A stretch of DNA of 64,000 nucleotides from Syntrophaceae bacterium UBA2280 (lineage in GTDB: Bacteria; Desulfobacterota; Syntrophia; Syntrophales; Smithellaceae), in contig DDWS01000056.1 in NCBI GenBank assembly GCA_002347685.1, positions 1 through 64,000 on the forward strand, written 5' to 3'. The position numbers and the translations under genes are program-made. The notes beneath the pieces are model-generated. The model made no database searches. It saw nothing but the letters and a program-made list of their open reading frames with translations, and had not been told where the DNA came from. This document shows positions 1 through 8,942 of the stretch, piece by piece. Within the stretch, counting starts at the first letter, position 1. The number at the start of each line of letters is the position of its first letter.

Positions 1-69
1 GACTTTTCTATTTGCTACTAACAGGCGCCAATCGCAAGGCTCCGAATGTGAACCGCATAAATAAACTGC

Positions 70-98
70 TTGACCGGAAAATCACTCTCCGATACAAA
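70..98 (+). promoter_or_regulatory. Candidate sigma-70 promoter for the sigma-factor gene
   Basis: TTGACC (70-75) and TACAAA (93-98) are separated by 17 bases and lie about 40 bases before the chosen start codon. Both boxes keep most of the consensus. Read by eye only. Confidence 0.4.
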
Positions 99-139
99 TC
101 ACATATGCAATCATTGAATTCACTTTGGAGGGCCTTACG

Positions 140-988
140 TTGAAACTGCCCGTCGTCACCGGGACTCTGGACATCTATATTGCCGAAATTAACCGTTTTC
201 CTCTTATCACCGCCGAAGAGGAATTCAGGCTGGCGGTGCGCCTCAAAAAATATAACGATATGGAAGCGGCCGAAAAGCTCATTGTTTCCAATCTGCGGTT
301 TGTGGTCAAAATCGCTCATGAATACAGAAATTACGGATTTAAGCTCGCCGACTTGATTCAGGAAGGCAATATCGGCCTGATCCACGCCGTAAAAAAGTTT
401 GATCCCTATAAAGGTTACCGGCTGATCTCTTACGCGGTGTGGTGGATCCGCGCTTATATTCAGAATTATCTGATTAAATCCTGGAGCATCGTCAAAATCG
501 GCACCACTCAGGCGCAGCGAAAACTGTTTTTCAAATTGAGCCAGGCCAAAAAGCAGCTTGAAACCATATCGAAAAAGAATCCCGAGTTCAGTGAAATCGC
601 TGAATCACTTGGTGTAAAGGGCTCCGAAGTCGCCGAAATGGATTTACGCATGGGCACGCGCGATCTGTCTCTCAATGAATTTATCAGTGACGACGGGGAC
701 ACCTCTCACCTTGATTTTCTCACGCATGAGGGCGACAGTCAGGAAGTGTCCTTAATTAAGCATGAGGAAAGAAGCCTGGTCAAACGGGATATCGCAGGCG
801 CCCTTGCAAAACTCAACGATCGGGAAAGCTACATCATCCGGCACCGCGTCATGGCGGATGATCCGCTGACGCTCCAGGAAATCGGCGACAAATACAACAT
901 CACGCGCGAACGCGCCCGCCAGATCGAAAAACAGGCGCTCAAGAAATTGCAGCTGGCCCTTCCATATCTGAAGCCTGACAACGAATAG
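140..988 (+). CDS. rpoH: RNA polymerase sigma-32 type factor (RpoH)
   Basis: Alternative sigma factor of the sigma-70 family, expected to direct RNA polymerase to heat-shock promoters. The protein (282 aa) carries region 2 (residues about 40-105, including DLIQEGNIGL and the WWIRAYIQ helix), the RpoH box (QRKLFFKL, near residue 130) that separates sigma-32 from other sigma-70 proteins, and a region 4.2 helix-turn-helix (LTLQEIGDKYNITRERARQIE) near the C-terminus. I chose the TTG at 140 because GGAGGG at 127-132 is a well-spaced ribosome binding site for it; an upstream in-frame TTG at 125 would put the site inside the gene. The gene converges on the pcm-type gene with an 18-base gap. Length fits the family (about 280-290 aa). 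Confidence 0.93.
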   Translation: MKLPVVTGTLDIYIAEINRFPLITAEEEFRLAVRLKKYNDMEAAEKLIVSNLRFVVKIAHEYRNYGFKLADLIQEGNIGLIHAVKKFDPYKGYRLISYAVWWIRAYIQNYLIKSWSIVKIGTTQAQRKLFFKLSQAKKQLETISKKNPEFSEIAESLGVKGSEVAEMDLRMGTRDLSLNEFISDDGDTSHLDFLTHEGDSQEVSLIKHEERSLVKRDIAGALAKLNDRESYIIRHRVMADDPLTLQEIGDKYNITRERARQIEKQALKKLQLALPYLKPDNE

Positions 989-1006
989 ACAGTCTATCCG
1001 TCTGCA

Positions 1007-1801
1007 TCAGTACGTTTTCCCCCTGCGGTCCACCATGGGCACAAAGCGCACCGGAATGATCGCCTGACGCTCGAGACGGCCGTCCTTTTTTGTCAGAACG
1101 ACCAATTCCTGCGCTCCCGCCTTCCCCACGGGAATGACCATCCTGCCTCCCTCTTTGAGCTGATCGGCGAGCGGCCGGGGGACATCCGTGGGCGCGCAGG
1201 TGACGATAATCGCGTCAAAGGGGGCAACTTCCGGCCAGCCCTGATAACCGTCACCGATCCGGACGTGTACATTTCCATAAAGCCCGGAGAGAATCTGTCC
1301 GGCTCGCCTGCCCAGGGATTCCACAATTTCGATGGTGTAAACACTTTTACAAAGCTCGGCCAGGACCGCCGCCTGATAACCGGATCCCGTTCCGATCTCA
1401 AGAACTTTCATGACCGGATCCGGCCTGATTGTTTCGGTCATCAGTGCCACAATATAGGGCTGGGAAATCGTCTGTCCCTCTCCGATCGGCAGGGGATGAT
1501 CGCCATAGGCTCTGTTGCGGAGACGATCGGGAACAAATAGATGGCGCGGGACTTTCCGCATCGCGGCTAAAACACCGGCATTGCGAACACCCCTGGCTTC
1601 AATCTGATCGACAACCATTCTTTCTCTCGGCAGGACATACTCCTCACGTGCATCCCCTTTCGCCTCGAACGGCAATGCAATGAAAAAAAACAGAAACAGG
1701 ATCGTAAACACGCCCGGCACTTTACCAAACCCCCGTCGCGGATCATCTGCCACACGATCATCGATGATGGACTTTTTTATATCTTTTCCCGATTCCGCCA
1801 T
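1007..1801 (-). CDS. pcm: Protein-L-isoaspartate O-methyltransferase, exported form
   Basis: Repairs isoaspartyl residues in damaged proteins by SAM-dependent methylation. The SAM-binding motif VLEIGTGSGYQ, the family signature DQIEARGV and MRKVPRHLFVP are all present. Unusually, residues about 28-50 form a hydrophobic stretch ending in FEAKG, so the protein looks exported or membrane-anchored; cytoplasmic Pcm begins near the MVVDQIEARG segment. The ATG at 1801 is preferred because GGAG lies 8 bases before it; in-frame starts further upstream (to 1852) lack a clear ribosome binding site. It is the last of three minus-strand genes (permease, methyltransferase, pcm) that look like one transcription unit. 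Confidence 0.9.
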   Translation of the reverse strand: MAESGKDIKKSIIDDRVADDPRRGFGKVPGVFTILFLFFFIALPFEAKGDAREEYVLPRERMVVDQIEARGVRNAGVLAAMRKVPRHLFVPDRLRNRAYGDHPLPIGEGQTISQPYIVALMTETIRPDPVMKVLEIGTGSGYQAAVLAELCKSVYTIEIVESLGRRAGQILSGLYGNVHVRIGDGYQGWPEVAPFDAIIVTCAPTDVPRPLADQLKEGGRMVIPVGKAGAQELVVLTKKDGRLERQAIIPVRFVPMVDRRGKTY

Positions 1802-1855
1802 ACCCCGCTTCTCCATTCGGACCGTCCAAAGTCTGGAATCAATCATCGGCAAAGA

Positions 1856-2446
1856 CTATTTTGAACCCGTTTTCCGAAGCGGAGTCGTCCAGAGATAGAC
1901 TTTGCTGATCCCTCCGTCGTGACGATACACAGTTGCCTCCACATCGGGAATCACACCATCCATGTCGAAATCATGCGACACAATCCGCGATCCGGGCTTC
2001 ATCTTGTCGAGCTGCGGAATCAGGCGAACATTGAGTTCCGGAAGCAGATACAGCGTGACCACGGACGCGCCGCTCAAATCCAGCTCGAAAATATCCCGAT
2101 GCTCGATGGTTACCAGATGACCAACCTTCGCTTTTTTCACATTGGCTGCGGATTTCTTGACCATCACCGGATCGATGTCAAAGCCCTGCGCCCTGGCTTC
2201 GACTTTCTTTGCCGCCGCGATCACAATGCGGCCATCCCCACAGCCCAGATCATAGACGACGTCATTTTTGCCGACGTCCGCCAGGCGCAGCATGACTTCC
2301 ACAACCTCATCCGGCGTCGGAACGAAGTGAATATCCGGTTTTCTGGGCTGCTTCGATTGAGCGGATACGAAAGAGGCCTGAAAGGTGAGACAGGCGACGA
2401 CAAAAAGAACAAGCATAATCCCCGAAATCCATCTGCTGCTTTTCAT
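1856..2446 (-). CDS. SAM-dependent methyltransferase with signal peptide
   Basis: Class I methyltransferase fold: motif I reads VVYDLGCGDGRIVIAA (about residues 63-78), followed by an acidic residue in GFDIDP. Residues 1-29 form a classic Sec signal peptide (MKSSR, hydrophobic core, cleavage after VSA). The start at 2446 follows GGAGGGGAGC; the frame stays open upstream to 2857 but that part lies under the permease gene and has no start signal. Substrate unknown. It sits between an amino acid permease and an exported isoaspartate methyltransferase, so two exported methyltransferases lie side by side, which is odd because SAM is a cytoplasmic cofactor. Confidence 0.82.
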   Translation of the reverse strand: MKSSRWISGIMLVLFVVACLTFQASFVSAQSKQPRKPDIHFVPTPDEVVEVMLRLADVGKNDVVYDLGCGDGRIVIAAAKKVEARAQGFDIDPVMVKKSAANVKKAKVGHLVTIEHRDIFELDLSGASVVTLYLLPELNVRLIPQLDKMKPGSRIVSHDFDMDGVIPDVEATVYRHDGGISKVYLWTTPLRKTGSK

Positions 2447-2475
2447 AATGCTCCCCTCCTTTTCAAATAGACAGA

Positions 2476-3819
2476 CTATTTTGCGAGTCGGGCGTTTCGG
2501 CTTTTCTGCAATAACATAAGCGGAATGCCCGCCAACAAGACGCCGACGCCGAAAAATGCCCCGCTGCCGGTGTATGCCAGACTGGAATAAAGCATGAACA
2601 GGCAAATCATACAAAACACCATCGGCGTCAACGGATACAGAGGCACGGCAAAAGGCCGGTGTTCGCCCGCGTTTTTCAATCTCAGTACAAAGATGGATAT
2701 GCCGACCATCAGAAAAAATAGCCAGAAAACAGGCGCGGTATATTCCACCATCATCACAAAGCCGTCCCGCGTGCCGGTCCCCAGGATAACCAGCAAAAGC
2801 GCGACGCCTCCCTGGAGCAGCAGGGCATTGACCGGTGTGTGTCTGTGACCCTGCCACCGTCCCAGAAAATTCAGGATGGTGTAGTCCCGCCCGAGCGCGT
2901 AGCCGGTTCTGGCACCGGTGATGATAGCCGCATTCATGGTGCTGATGGCCGCAATTAAAATTAGCACACTGATGAACCGGGCACCGTTTTGCCCGAATAC
3001 CCGGCGCATCATGTCGGCCATCACCGCCTCGGACGCGGCCATATCGGCCAGACCGAGACTTTTCAGAAGCGCCAGATTGATCAGCAGATAGATGATCGTG
3101 ATCATGCCGATACTCAAAAGCAGCACCTTCACCATATTGCGGCGAGTCGATTTTACTTCGGCGGAAAGAAATGCGGCTTCATTCCATCCCCCGTAAGTGA
3201 GCAACACGAAAATCATGGCCGTACCCAGCGCCACCCCGCCCGGAACAATACGACCGGTCCCGACTGCGGCTGCGGCTGCAGTCTGCGGTTCCGTAAGAAA
3301 TATACCAGCAGCGGCGACGACGAAGAGCCCTGCCATCGTGACACTGATGAGTGTCTTTTGCGTCCATTTGCCCTGCCGGATCCCGGCGATATTCACGGCG
3401 GTAAGAATAAGAATCGTCGTCCCCGCATACAGGGATGTGGAATAGGCTCCGATACGGAAGATTGCCGACGCGTAATCACCAATGAGAAAGGCGACCATCG
3501 CGATGGAGCCGGTCTGGATCACGGCCATGCGTGCCCAGGCATATAGAAAGGACGGCACGACGCCGAAAGCCCTGTTCAGATAATGATAATCACCGCCCGC
3601 GTGCGGATAGGTGGATGTCAGCTCTGCGTAGCACAGCGCCCCGATCAGCGATGCCAGGCCGCCCAAAACCCAGAACAACATGAGCATGAGCTCACTGTCG
3701 GCGCTCACGGCAACGATGGAAGGTGTTTTAAAAATACCCACCCCCACAACCATGCCCACGATAATCGCGACCGCGTCTGTGATCGAAAGTGTTTCTCTGG
3801 GCCGGGAAGCAGAAAGCAT
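2476..3819 (-). CDS. APC-family amino acid permease
   Basis: Integral membrane transporter of the amino acid-polyamine-organocation superfamily. About 12 hydrophobic segments are visible over 447 aa, and the first helix holds the glycine-rich substrate-binding turn (GMVVGVGIFKTPS). CYAELTSTYPHAGGDYHYLNRAFG is the conserved segment of TM2-TM3, here split in two for reading: CYAELTSTYPHAGG then DYHYLNRAFG. The ATG at 3819 is preferred over one at 3828 because AAGGA lies about 8 bases upstream. Substrate cannot be told from sequence; the LAT/SteT-like branch is the nearest match by eye. Confidence 0.88.
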   Translation of the reverse strand: MLSASRPRETLSITDAVAIIVGMVVGVGIFKTPSIVAVSADSELMLMLFWVLGGLASLIGALCYAELTSTYPHAGGDYHYLNRAFGVVPSFLYAWARMAVIQTGSIAMVAFLIGDYASAIFRIGAYSTSLYAGTTILILTAVNIAGIRQGKWTQKTLISVTMAGLFVVAAAGIFLTEPQTAAAAAVGTGRIVPGGVALGTAMIFVLLTYGGWNEAAFLSAEVKSTRRNMVKVLLLSIGMITIIYLLINLALLKSLGLADMAASEAVMADMMRRVFGQNGARFISVLILIAAISTMNAAIITGARTGYALGRDYTILNFLGRWQGHRHTPVNALLLQGGVALLLVILGTGTRDGFVMMVEYTAPVFWLFFLMVGISIFVLRLKNAGEHRPFAVPLYPLTPMVFCMICLFMLYSSLAYTGSGAFFGVGVLLAGIPLMLLQKSRNARLAK

Positions 3820-3855
3820 TGGGAACATCCTTCTTCGACGGAGATAAGAGATTTA

Positions 3856-3885
3856 AATATCGTTTTTAAGCACTATTTATGTCAA
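3856..3885 (-). promoter_or_regulatory. Candidate sigma-70 promoter for the permease operon
   Basis: On the minus strand, TTGACA (3885-3880) is followed after 18 bases by GATATT (3861-3856), about 37 bases before the permease start. The -35 box is perfect, the -10 box matches four of six positions. Confidence 0.4.
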
Positions 3886-3998
3886 TGACAAACTAAACAT
3901 ATTCAAAGTGGCGAATGATTTTTACGGAAACAAGCGTTACGTTAACTGACAGCAAAGTATAAAAAATAGATCGGCCCGTGTCAACACAAAAAGGGATT

Positions 3999-4628
3999 TC
4001 ATGCACGGATCCTCACAATAACCCGGCAGGGCGATCCGCTGACACCGGTCAGCCGCAGCGGCAGCGCGAACATCTCGCCAAATCCGGACAACAGATGGGC
4101 GGCATGCTGATCCAGGTCTTCCACAAGGAATTTCCCCGCACGGGCAACCAGGCGATGAAATTCCAGCGGCCGGAAATGCTCCATTTCAATTTCACCGGAT
4201 AATACCCACAGCAGCGGCGGCAGGGAAAGGATCTTTTCCATCACGTCAAATGAAATCCGTGCGGCCTGATGCTCAGGCGTTCTCAGAAACAGTATTTTCT
4301 CATGCCGGTAGGCGTCCAGCCGCCCTGCGACAACAGATGCACAGGCGATGAGTGGCAGGTCCAACAGAAAAAAGTTACCGACGCATTGATCCGGGGTCAG
4401 TACATCCAATGTTGCACCTTCATCCAGAAAATGCGCCGGCGCGTCCACATGCGTCCCGCTTTGCGTCCCCATGGAAATTCGTGAAACGCGAAAACCTTCA
4501 TTCGCAACGGAACTCCATTCGGAAATATCCAGGGGAGGATCGCAATATTTTCCCGATGCAAAAGGATTGAATGATTTATCCAGAGGTTTCGTCAGATCAA
4601 TGATGGTGTTTTTTTCGAGGCCGCTCAA
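3999..4628 (-). CDS. Cyclase family protein (kynurenine formamidase-like)
   Basis: Metal-dependent hydrolase of the cyclase family. The signature HxDxPxH appears in SGTHVDAPAHFLDEG (about residues 52-66), whose histidines and aspartate bind the metal. The protein is 209 aa, the usual family size. The start is a TTG at 4628 with GGGAGG five bases upstream; the open frame continues to 4883 but would run over the end of fusA. The real substrate is not evident: family members open formylkynurenine, isatin or other amides and lactones. It lies 70 bases downstream of fusA on the same strand. Confidence 0.85.
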   Translation of the reverse strand: MSGLEKNTIIDLTKPLDKSFNPFASGKYCDPPLDISEWSSVANEGFRVSRISMGTQSGTHVDAPAHFLDEGATLDVLTPDQCVGNFFLLDLPLIACASVVAGRLDAYRHEKILFLRTPEHQAARISFDVMEKILSLPPLLWVLSGEIEMEHFRPLEFHRLVARAGKFLVEDLDQHAAHLLSGFGEMFALPLRLTGVSGSPCRVIVRIRA

Positions 4629-4698
4629 TCGATCCTCCCGTCCACCGGGAATTGTGAAACGTAATGCGTGAAGTGTATCCCGCGATCCCCGGCCCGCG

Positions 4699-6732
4699 CT
4701 ATGCCTTATTGTATTCTTCAAAAAGCATGGAGAAGACGGCACGGCCCTGGGTGGCGGAACGCAGATCAGTGGAGTAGCCAAACATGGCTTTGAGCGGCAC
4801 CTTTGCTTTGATTTCGGAAACCGGGCCGTTGGGGTTGACCGCGTGAATCTCGCCGCGCCTCGCGTTGATATCGCCGATGACATCGCCCGTAAATTCGCCG
4901 GGGGTGATGATATCCACCATCATGATCGGCTCGAGCATGATGGAATCGGCAGCCAGACAACCTTCTCTAAACGCCGTGGCCGCCGCATTTTTATATGCCT
5001 GCCACGAGGATTCTCCTTCTCGATAGGAACCCCCGAGGAGCCTGACTTCGACGTCGATGACCGGATAGCTTCCCAGCACACCGCTCATCATCGCTTCCCT
5101 GAGGCCTTCTTCTATCGCTGAATGATAATCGGCCGGGATCATGTCCTCTGAGAGTTGATTGATGATCTCGTTGCCCGCACCCCGTTTTCGCGGCGAAAGC
5201 ACAATGCGCACCCGGCCGTAATGTTTCTTATCCCCCAGCTCTTTTTCGAAGACCCCTTCGATTTCCACAGACTTCCGGATCGTTTCACGATATACGACGC
5301 GCGGCCGGCCAACGTTGACATGCGCGTTGAATTCACGTTTCAGACGGTCCACAATAACTTCCAGATGCAGCTCGCCCATTCCGGAAATCACGGTCTGAGC
5401 GGTTTCATCTTCGTATTTAATTCGCAAGGTCGGATCTTCATCAGCAAGCTTGATGAGAGCCTGGGCCAGCTTTTCCTGATCCGCCGGTGTTTTCGCTTCA
5501 ATGGCCTGGCTGATGACCGGCTCGTAAAATTCCATCTGTTCGAGCATAATCGGATGCGCTTCATCGCAAAGGGTGTCCCCCGTCGTCGTGTCTTTCAGAC
5601 CCAGAACGGCGACCAGTTCGCCTGCGGATGCCTTATCGATCCTTTCACGCTTATTGGCATGCATGCGCAACAGTCTGGCAACTTTTTCCTTCTTCTTTTT
5701 TGATGCGTTGTACACTTCTTCATTGGCGGAAATCTGCCCGGAGTATATTCGCAGATAGGTAAGCTTGCGCCCTTCATCGATCTGTATTTTAAAAGCCAGC
5801 GCAGCGAGCGGCTCTTTATCCGAGCTGCGGCGTAATTCCTCTTCCCTGGTTTTCGGATTCATCCCCTTCACCGGAGGAACATCTTCGGGTGAAGGAAGAT
5901 AATGGACCACTGCGTCCAGCACGGACTGAATCCCCTTATTGCGCAACGCCGATCCGCAGAGCACCGGAACGATTTTCAGGGCAAGGGTCGCCTTTCGCAG
6001 CGCTGCGGTGATTTGCGCTTTGGATATTTCCTCCCCGGATAGATATTTTTCGGCTAGTTCATCGTCGCAGTCCGCCAGGATCTCGATCATCCTTTCACGC
6101 TCGCGCGCGGCTTGTTCGGTATGATCGGCCGGAATTTCACACGTCGAATATTCCGCGCCCTGAGAACTGTCATCCCAGGTCAGAAGTTTCTGTTCGATCA
6201 GGTCAATCGCGCCGCAAAATGAAGCTTCACTGCCCACAGGAATCTGCACGGGCAAGGCGATGGAATGAAATCGCTCGCGCATCATGCCGACGACGCGAAA
6301 ATAATCCGCGCCGATACGATCCATTTTATTGATAAACGCTATTTTGGGAACACCGTATTTATCCGCCTGGCGCCAGACGGTTTCCGACTGCGGTTCAACG
6401 CCGCCAACCGCACAAAACACGACCACCGCGCCGTCGAGCACGCGCAGGGACCGTTCTACTTCAATGGTAAAATCGACATGCCCGGGCGTATCGATGATAT
6501 GGATTTCTGAATTTTTCCACTCGCAGGTCGTCACGGCCGACGTAATGGTAATGCCCCGCTCCTGTTCCTGAGGCATCCAGTCCATTACCGCTTCGCCGTC
6601 ATGGACTTCCCCCATCTTGTAGGATTTGCCCGTGTAGAAAAGAATTCTTTCACTGACCGTGGTCTTGCCCGCATCAATATGTGCGACAATACCAATATTG
6701 CGTATCCGGGATAGTTTGGATTTCGGGGCCAT
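4699..6732 (-). CDS. fusA: Translation elongation factor G
   Basis: GTPase that drives ribosomal translocation or ribosome recycling. The G domain shows AHIDAGKTT (residues 17-25), the switch II segment DTPGHVDF and NKMD; domains II to V follow, ending in AMFGYSTDLRSATQGRAVFSM, which is typical of EF-G. The start at 6732 (MAPKSKLS) matches family N-termini; an extension to 6876 would cover the neighbouring gene. At 677 aa it is slightly short. It is not in the str operon (no rpsL, rpsG or tuf beside it), so it may be a second EF-G paralogue. Confidence 0.93.
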   Translation of the reverse strand: MAPKSKLSRIRNIGIVAHIDAGKTTVSERILFYTGKSYKMGEVHDGEAVMDWMPQEQERGITITSAVTTCEWKNSEIHIIDTPGHVDFTIEVERSLRVLDGAVVVFCAVGGVEPQSETVWRQADKYGVPKIAFINKMDRIGADYFRVVGMMRERFHSIALPVQIPVGSEASFCGAIDLIEQKLLTWDDSSQGAEYSTCEIPADHTEQAARERERMIEILADCDDELAEKYLSGEEISKAQITAALRKATLALKIVPVLCGSALRNKGIQSVLDAVVHYLPSPEDVPPVKGMNPKTREEELRRSSDKEPLAALAFKIQIDEGRKLTYLRIYSGQISANEEVYNASKKKKEKVARLLRMHANKRERIDKASAGELVAVLGLKDTTTGDTLCDEAHPIMLEQMEFYEPVISQAIEAKTPADQEKLAQALIKLADEDPTLRIKYEDETAQTVISGMGELHLEVIVDRLKREFNAHVNVGRPRVVYRETIRKSVEIEGVFEKELGDKKHYGRVRIVLSPRKRGAGNEIINQLSEDMIPADYHSAIEEGLREAMMSGVLGSYPVIDVEVRLLGGSYREGESSWQAYKNAAATAFREGCLAADSIMLEPIMMVDIITPGEFTGDVIGDINARRGEIHAVNPNGPVSEIKAKVPLKAMFGYSTDLRSATQGRAVFSMLFEEYNKA

Positions 6733-6739
6733 AGTGATA

Positions 6740-7345
6740 TCAGTTGCTTTTGTCTTTTGCTGCCACCAGCAACCCGGGATCGGGTTGAAATGACTTGTCT
6801 GTTGAAATATGGCCTTTAATGGATGGAATATTCCTGCCTTCAACCTGGATGCGGACGGCCTTGATTTCCGAAACATTGTGCGCCAGCGTATTGGTCAGAG
6901 AGTATATGGTGGCCATTTCCGCCGTGGAGCCGCCCGGATGCAGCGTCAAAAGACTGGACGAGAAATCCACATATGCCACACCGTCTTTATCCACCTTGAC
7001 GTCGCGCAGGGTGACACCCGCTGGAAAAGTGTCGACATTGCCGCTCTTGGAACCCGCCAGCAGCGCCTGGACAATTTCGCCGGCCTGCCTGGCGGCGTCT
7101 TTCTCTTTAAAAACATAACGCTTTTCAGCAACCAAAAAAAGCTCCTGCGGGTCTGAAAAGTAAATGTCCAGCGCCTGCTTTTGCTTCCCCACCGGCGGGA
7201 ACAGTGCGTTAAACAGAATCACAAAAAATATAACCAGCAGGATCACAACACCGCCGGCGATGGCAATCAGGTAGACAATCCGGGTCGATTTCTTTTTCTG
7301 GCGGTCTTTGAAACGCTCTGACCGGCGCTGCTTTTTCGTGGACAT
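6740..7345 (-). CDS. GerMN domain membrane-anchored protein
   Basis: A 201-aa protein with a lysine-rich cytoplasmic tip, one transmembrane helix (about residues 23-48) and an outside GerMN-like domain (about 55-185). Recognisable segments are LDIYFSDP near its start, AGVTLRDVKVDKDGVAYVDF and TIYSLTNTLAHN, which match the family named after the spore proteins GerM and GerN; here it is from a non-sporing lineage. Function unknown, presumably cell-envelope. Its stop lies 7 bases before the fusA start, so the two are probably co-transcribed. Confidence 0.8.
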   Translation of the reverse strand: MSTKKQRRSERFKDRQKKKSTRIVYLIAIAGGVVILLVIFFVILFNALFPPVGKQKQALDIYFSDPQELFLVAEKRYVFKEKDAARQAGEIVQALLAGSKSGNVDTFPAGVTLRDVKVDKDGVAYVDFSSSLLTLHPGGSTAEMATIYSLTNTLAHNVSEIKAVRIQVEGRNIPSIKGHISTDKSFQPDPGLLVAAKDKSN

Positions 7346-7463
7346 GTTTCAATCACTCCTCTTTGGAAAAAACTGCGCCAATGTAGGGCATTTTCCTTCG
7401 ACTGTCAAGCACAACGAACGTTCAGACCAGGAACCACGTGCCCAAACCCGGTCGTCATTAAAT

Positions 7464-7491
7464 GAGCCCGTCCGGCTGGCCGGACGGGCTC
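7464..7491 (-). terminator. Hairpin, likely terminator of rubrerythrin gene
   Basis: Two 13-base arms (GAGCCCGTCCGGC and its exact reverse complement) surround a 2-base centre. On the minus strand, just after the rubrerythrin stop, it is followed by ATTTAATG, only weakly T-rich. Confidence 0.6.
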
Positions 7492-7523
7492 AACGAATGC
7501 GCGTGGATATCCGCAAGCTTGAT

Positions 7524-8102
7524 TTACAAGTTTTCCGCAAGGACCTCGTAATACGACTGCGGATGACGACAGGCGGGGCACTCCCTGGGCGCTTCCGGCC
7601 CCTCATGGACAAACCCGCAGTTGATGCAGTGCCACTTGGTGCTTTCTTTCTTTTTGAAGACTTCGTTTTGGGCGATGTTCGCGGCCAGCTTGCGGTAGCG
7701 GTTCTCGTGGAACATCTCGACTTTGGCAATCTGCTCAAAGGAGCGTGCCACTTCCGGAAAGCCTTCGTCTCTGGCGTCTTTGGCGAAATTCGAATACAGC
7801 GTGGTCCACTCCATGTTCTCGCCTGCGGCTGCGGCTTCCAGATTGCTCTTCGTATCGCCGATCACGCCTGCGGGATAAGCGGCGGTAATCTCGACTTCGC
7901 CGCCTTCGAGGTATTTAAAAAATATTTTGGCGTGCTCTTTTTCGTTTTCCGCCGTTTCCATAAAGATGTGCGATATCTGTTCAAATCCCTCTTTCCTGGC
8001 GGCGCTTGCAAAGTAAGTGTATCGGGTTCTTGCCTGCGATTCACCGGCAAAAGCCGCCAGTAAATTCTTTTCTGTTTTTGTCCCCTTAATCGATTTTGAC
8101 AT
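7524..8102 (-). CDS. rbr: Rubrerythrin
   Basis: Non-haem di-iron peroxidase that reduces hydrogen peroxide in anaerobes. The four-helix domain has E21 and the EKEH motif (E54, H57) plus the second pair of glutamates (EVARSFEQIAKVEMFHENRY). The C-terminal rubredoxin domain has two cysteine pairs, HCINCG and ECPACRHPQSYYEV. At 192 aa it has the usual length. The start at 8102 follows AGGGAGA. It is monocistronic, with a strong hairpin downstream at 7464-7491. Confidence 0.97.
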   Translation of the reverse strand: MSKSIKGTKTEKNLLAAFAGESQARTRYTYFASAARKEGFEQISHIFMETAENEKEHAKIFFKYLEGGEVEITAAYPAGVIGDTKSNLEAAAAGENMEWTTLYSNFAKDARDEGFPEVARSFEQIAKVEMFHENRYRKLAANIAQNEVFKKKESTKWHCINCGFVHEGPEAPRECPACRHPQSYYEVLAENL

Positions 8103-8179
8103 TCGGTTGATCTCCCTTTCGTATTTATTTTTATGGTTTCATAAAAACCGGGTTGATGATTCAGGGTTCCATACCTGAT

Positions 8180-8749
8180 TTATTTGAATACTTTTCCGAC
8201 GCTGAATGCCTTGCCCAAATGCTGCCCGATACCATAGTAGTCCTTTCGTTCCGCCGCGTAAACCGGAGGATTGATTCGCGCGATATCCGGCAGACCGTCC
8301 GGCCCCAGTGCCGATTCCTCCACCTTAACGTCCAGGATTTCGGCGACAATATGCATATGAATGCCGACCTCCATGACACCTGAGACCCTGCACTCCAGAA
8401 TCATCGGGAATTCAGCAATATAAGGTGCGTCCACCTTTTCGCTTCTTACAGCGGTGATATGTGCCGCGGCAAATTTATCTGCGTTCCTTCCTGAAACGAT
8501 GCCGCAATAATCTGCAATCTCAATCTGGCTGCCGAAAGGCACGTTGACGGTAAAGGCTTGCCGTTGGATGAGAGAATCATAGGTATATCTTGATTTTCTC
8601 AATGAAATGGCTACGGATGGCGGATCGGAGCTGCAAATTCCGCCCCAGGCCACTGTCGCCACATTAGGCTTTCCTTCTTTGTCATAAGTCCCGATCACCC
8701 AGACAGGCGCGGGAAAAACCAGACTGAGGGCTCCGAAAGATTTTTTCAT
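8180..8749 (-). CDS. Flavin reductase-like protein (flavoredoxin type)
   Basis: FMN-binding protein of the flavin reductase-like family (189 aa). The N-terminal segment PAPVWVIGTYDKEGKPNVATVAWGG is the family hallmark (written here as PAPVWVIGTYD and KEGKPNVATVAWGG). Flavoredoxins of sulfate reducers have the same size and lack other domains; they shuttle electrons, for example to sulfite reduction or disulfide reductases. The partner is unknown here. It is divergent from the small gene at 8943 and has a near-consensus promoter at 8797-8824. Confidence 0.87.
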   Translation of the reverse strand: MKKSFGALSLVFPAPVWVIGTYDKEGKPNVATVAWGGICSSDPPSVAISLRKSRYTYDSLIQRQAFTVNVPFGSQIEIADYCGIVSGRNADKFAAAHITAVRSEKVDAPYIAEFPMILECRVSGVMEVGIHMHIVAEILDVKVEESALGPDGLPDIARINPPVYAAERKDYYGIGQHLGKAFSVGKVFK

Positions 8750-8796
8750 AAACGTTCCTTTCCGTTTTGATGACCTCGACGATGATCACTTGTGTG

Positions 8797-8824
8797 ATAA
8801 TAATGACAAAAAACCCGTTGTCAA
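8797..8824 (-). promoter_or_regulatory. Candidate sigma-70 promoter for flavoredoxin gene
   Basis: On the minus strand, a perfect TTGACA (8824-8819) and TATTAT (8802-8797) are separated by 16 bases, about 47 bases before the gene start. The region is A+T rich. Confidence 0.5.
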
Positions 8825-8942
8825 ATGAATTGAAAATTTTGTTAATTTTTACATCATAATGTAGTATGACACACAATAGATCTTGATGCTGTCGTGAAAC
8901 TTCACCGCAGGACTTGATATTAAAACAGGAGGTTTAGCAATT

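Noticed and set aside
2447..2857. Extended N-terminus of the 1856-2446 methyltransferase
   Set aside because: The extension overlaps the permease gene, while an internal ATG has a strong ribosome binding site and begins a clean signal peptide.
6733..6876. Extended N-terminus of EF-G
   Set aside because: It overlaps the GerMN gene and does not resemble any EF-G; the ATG at 6732 matches the family start.
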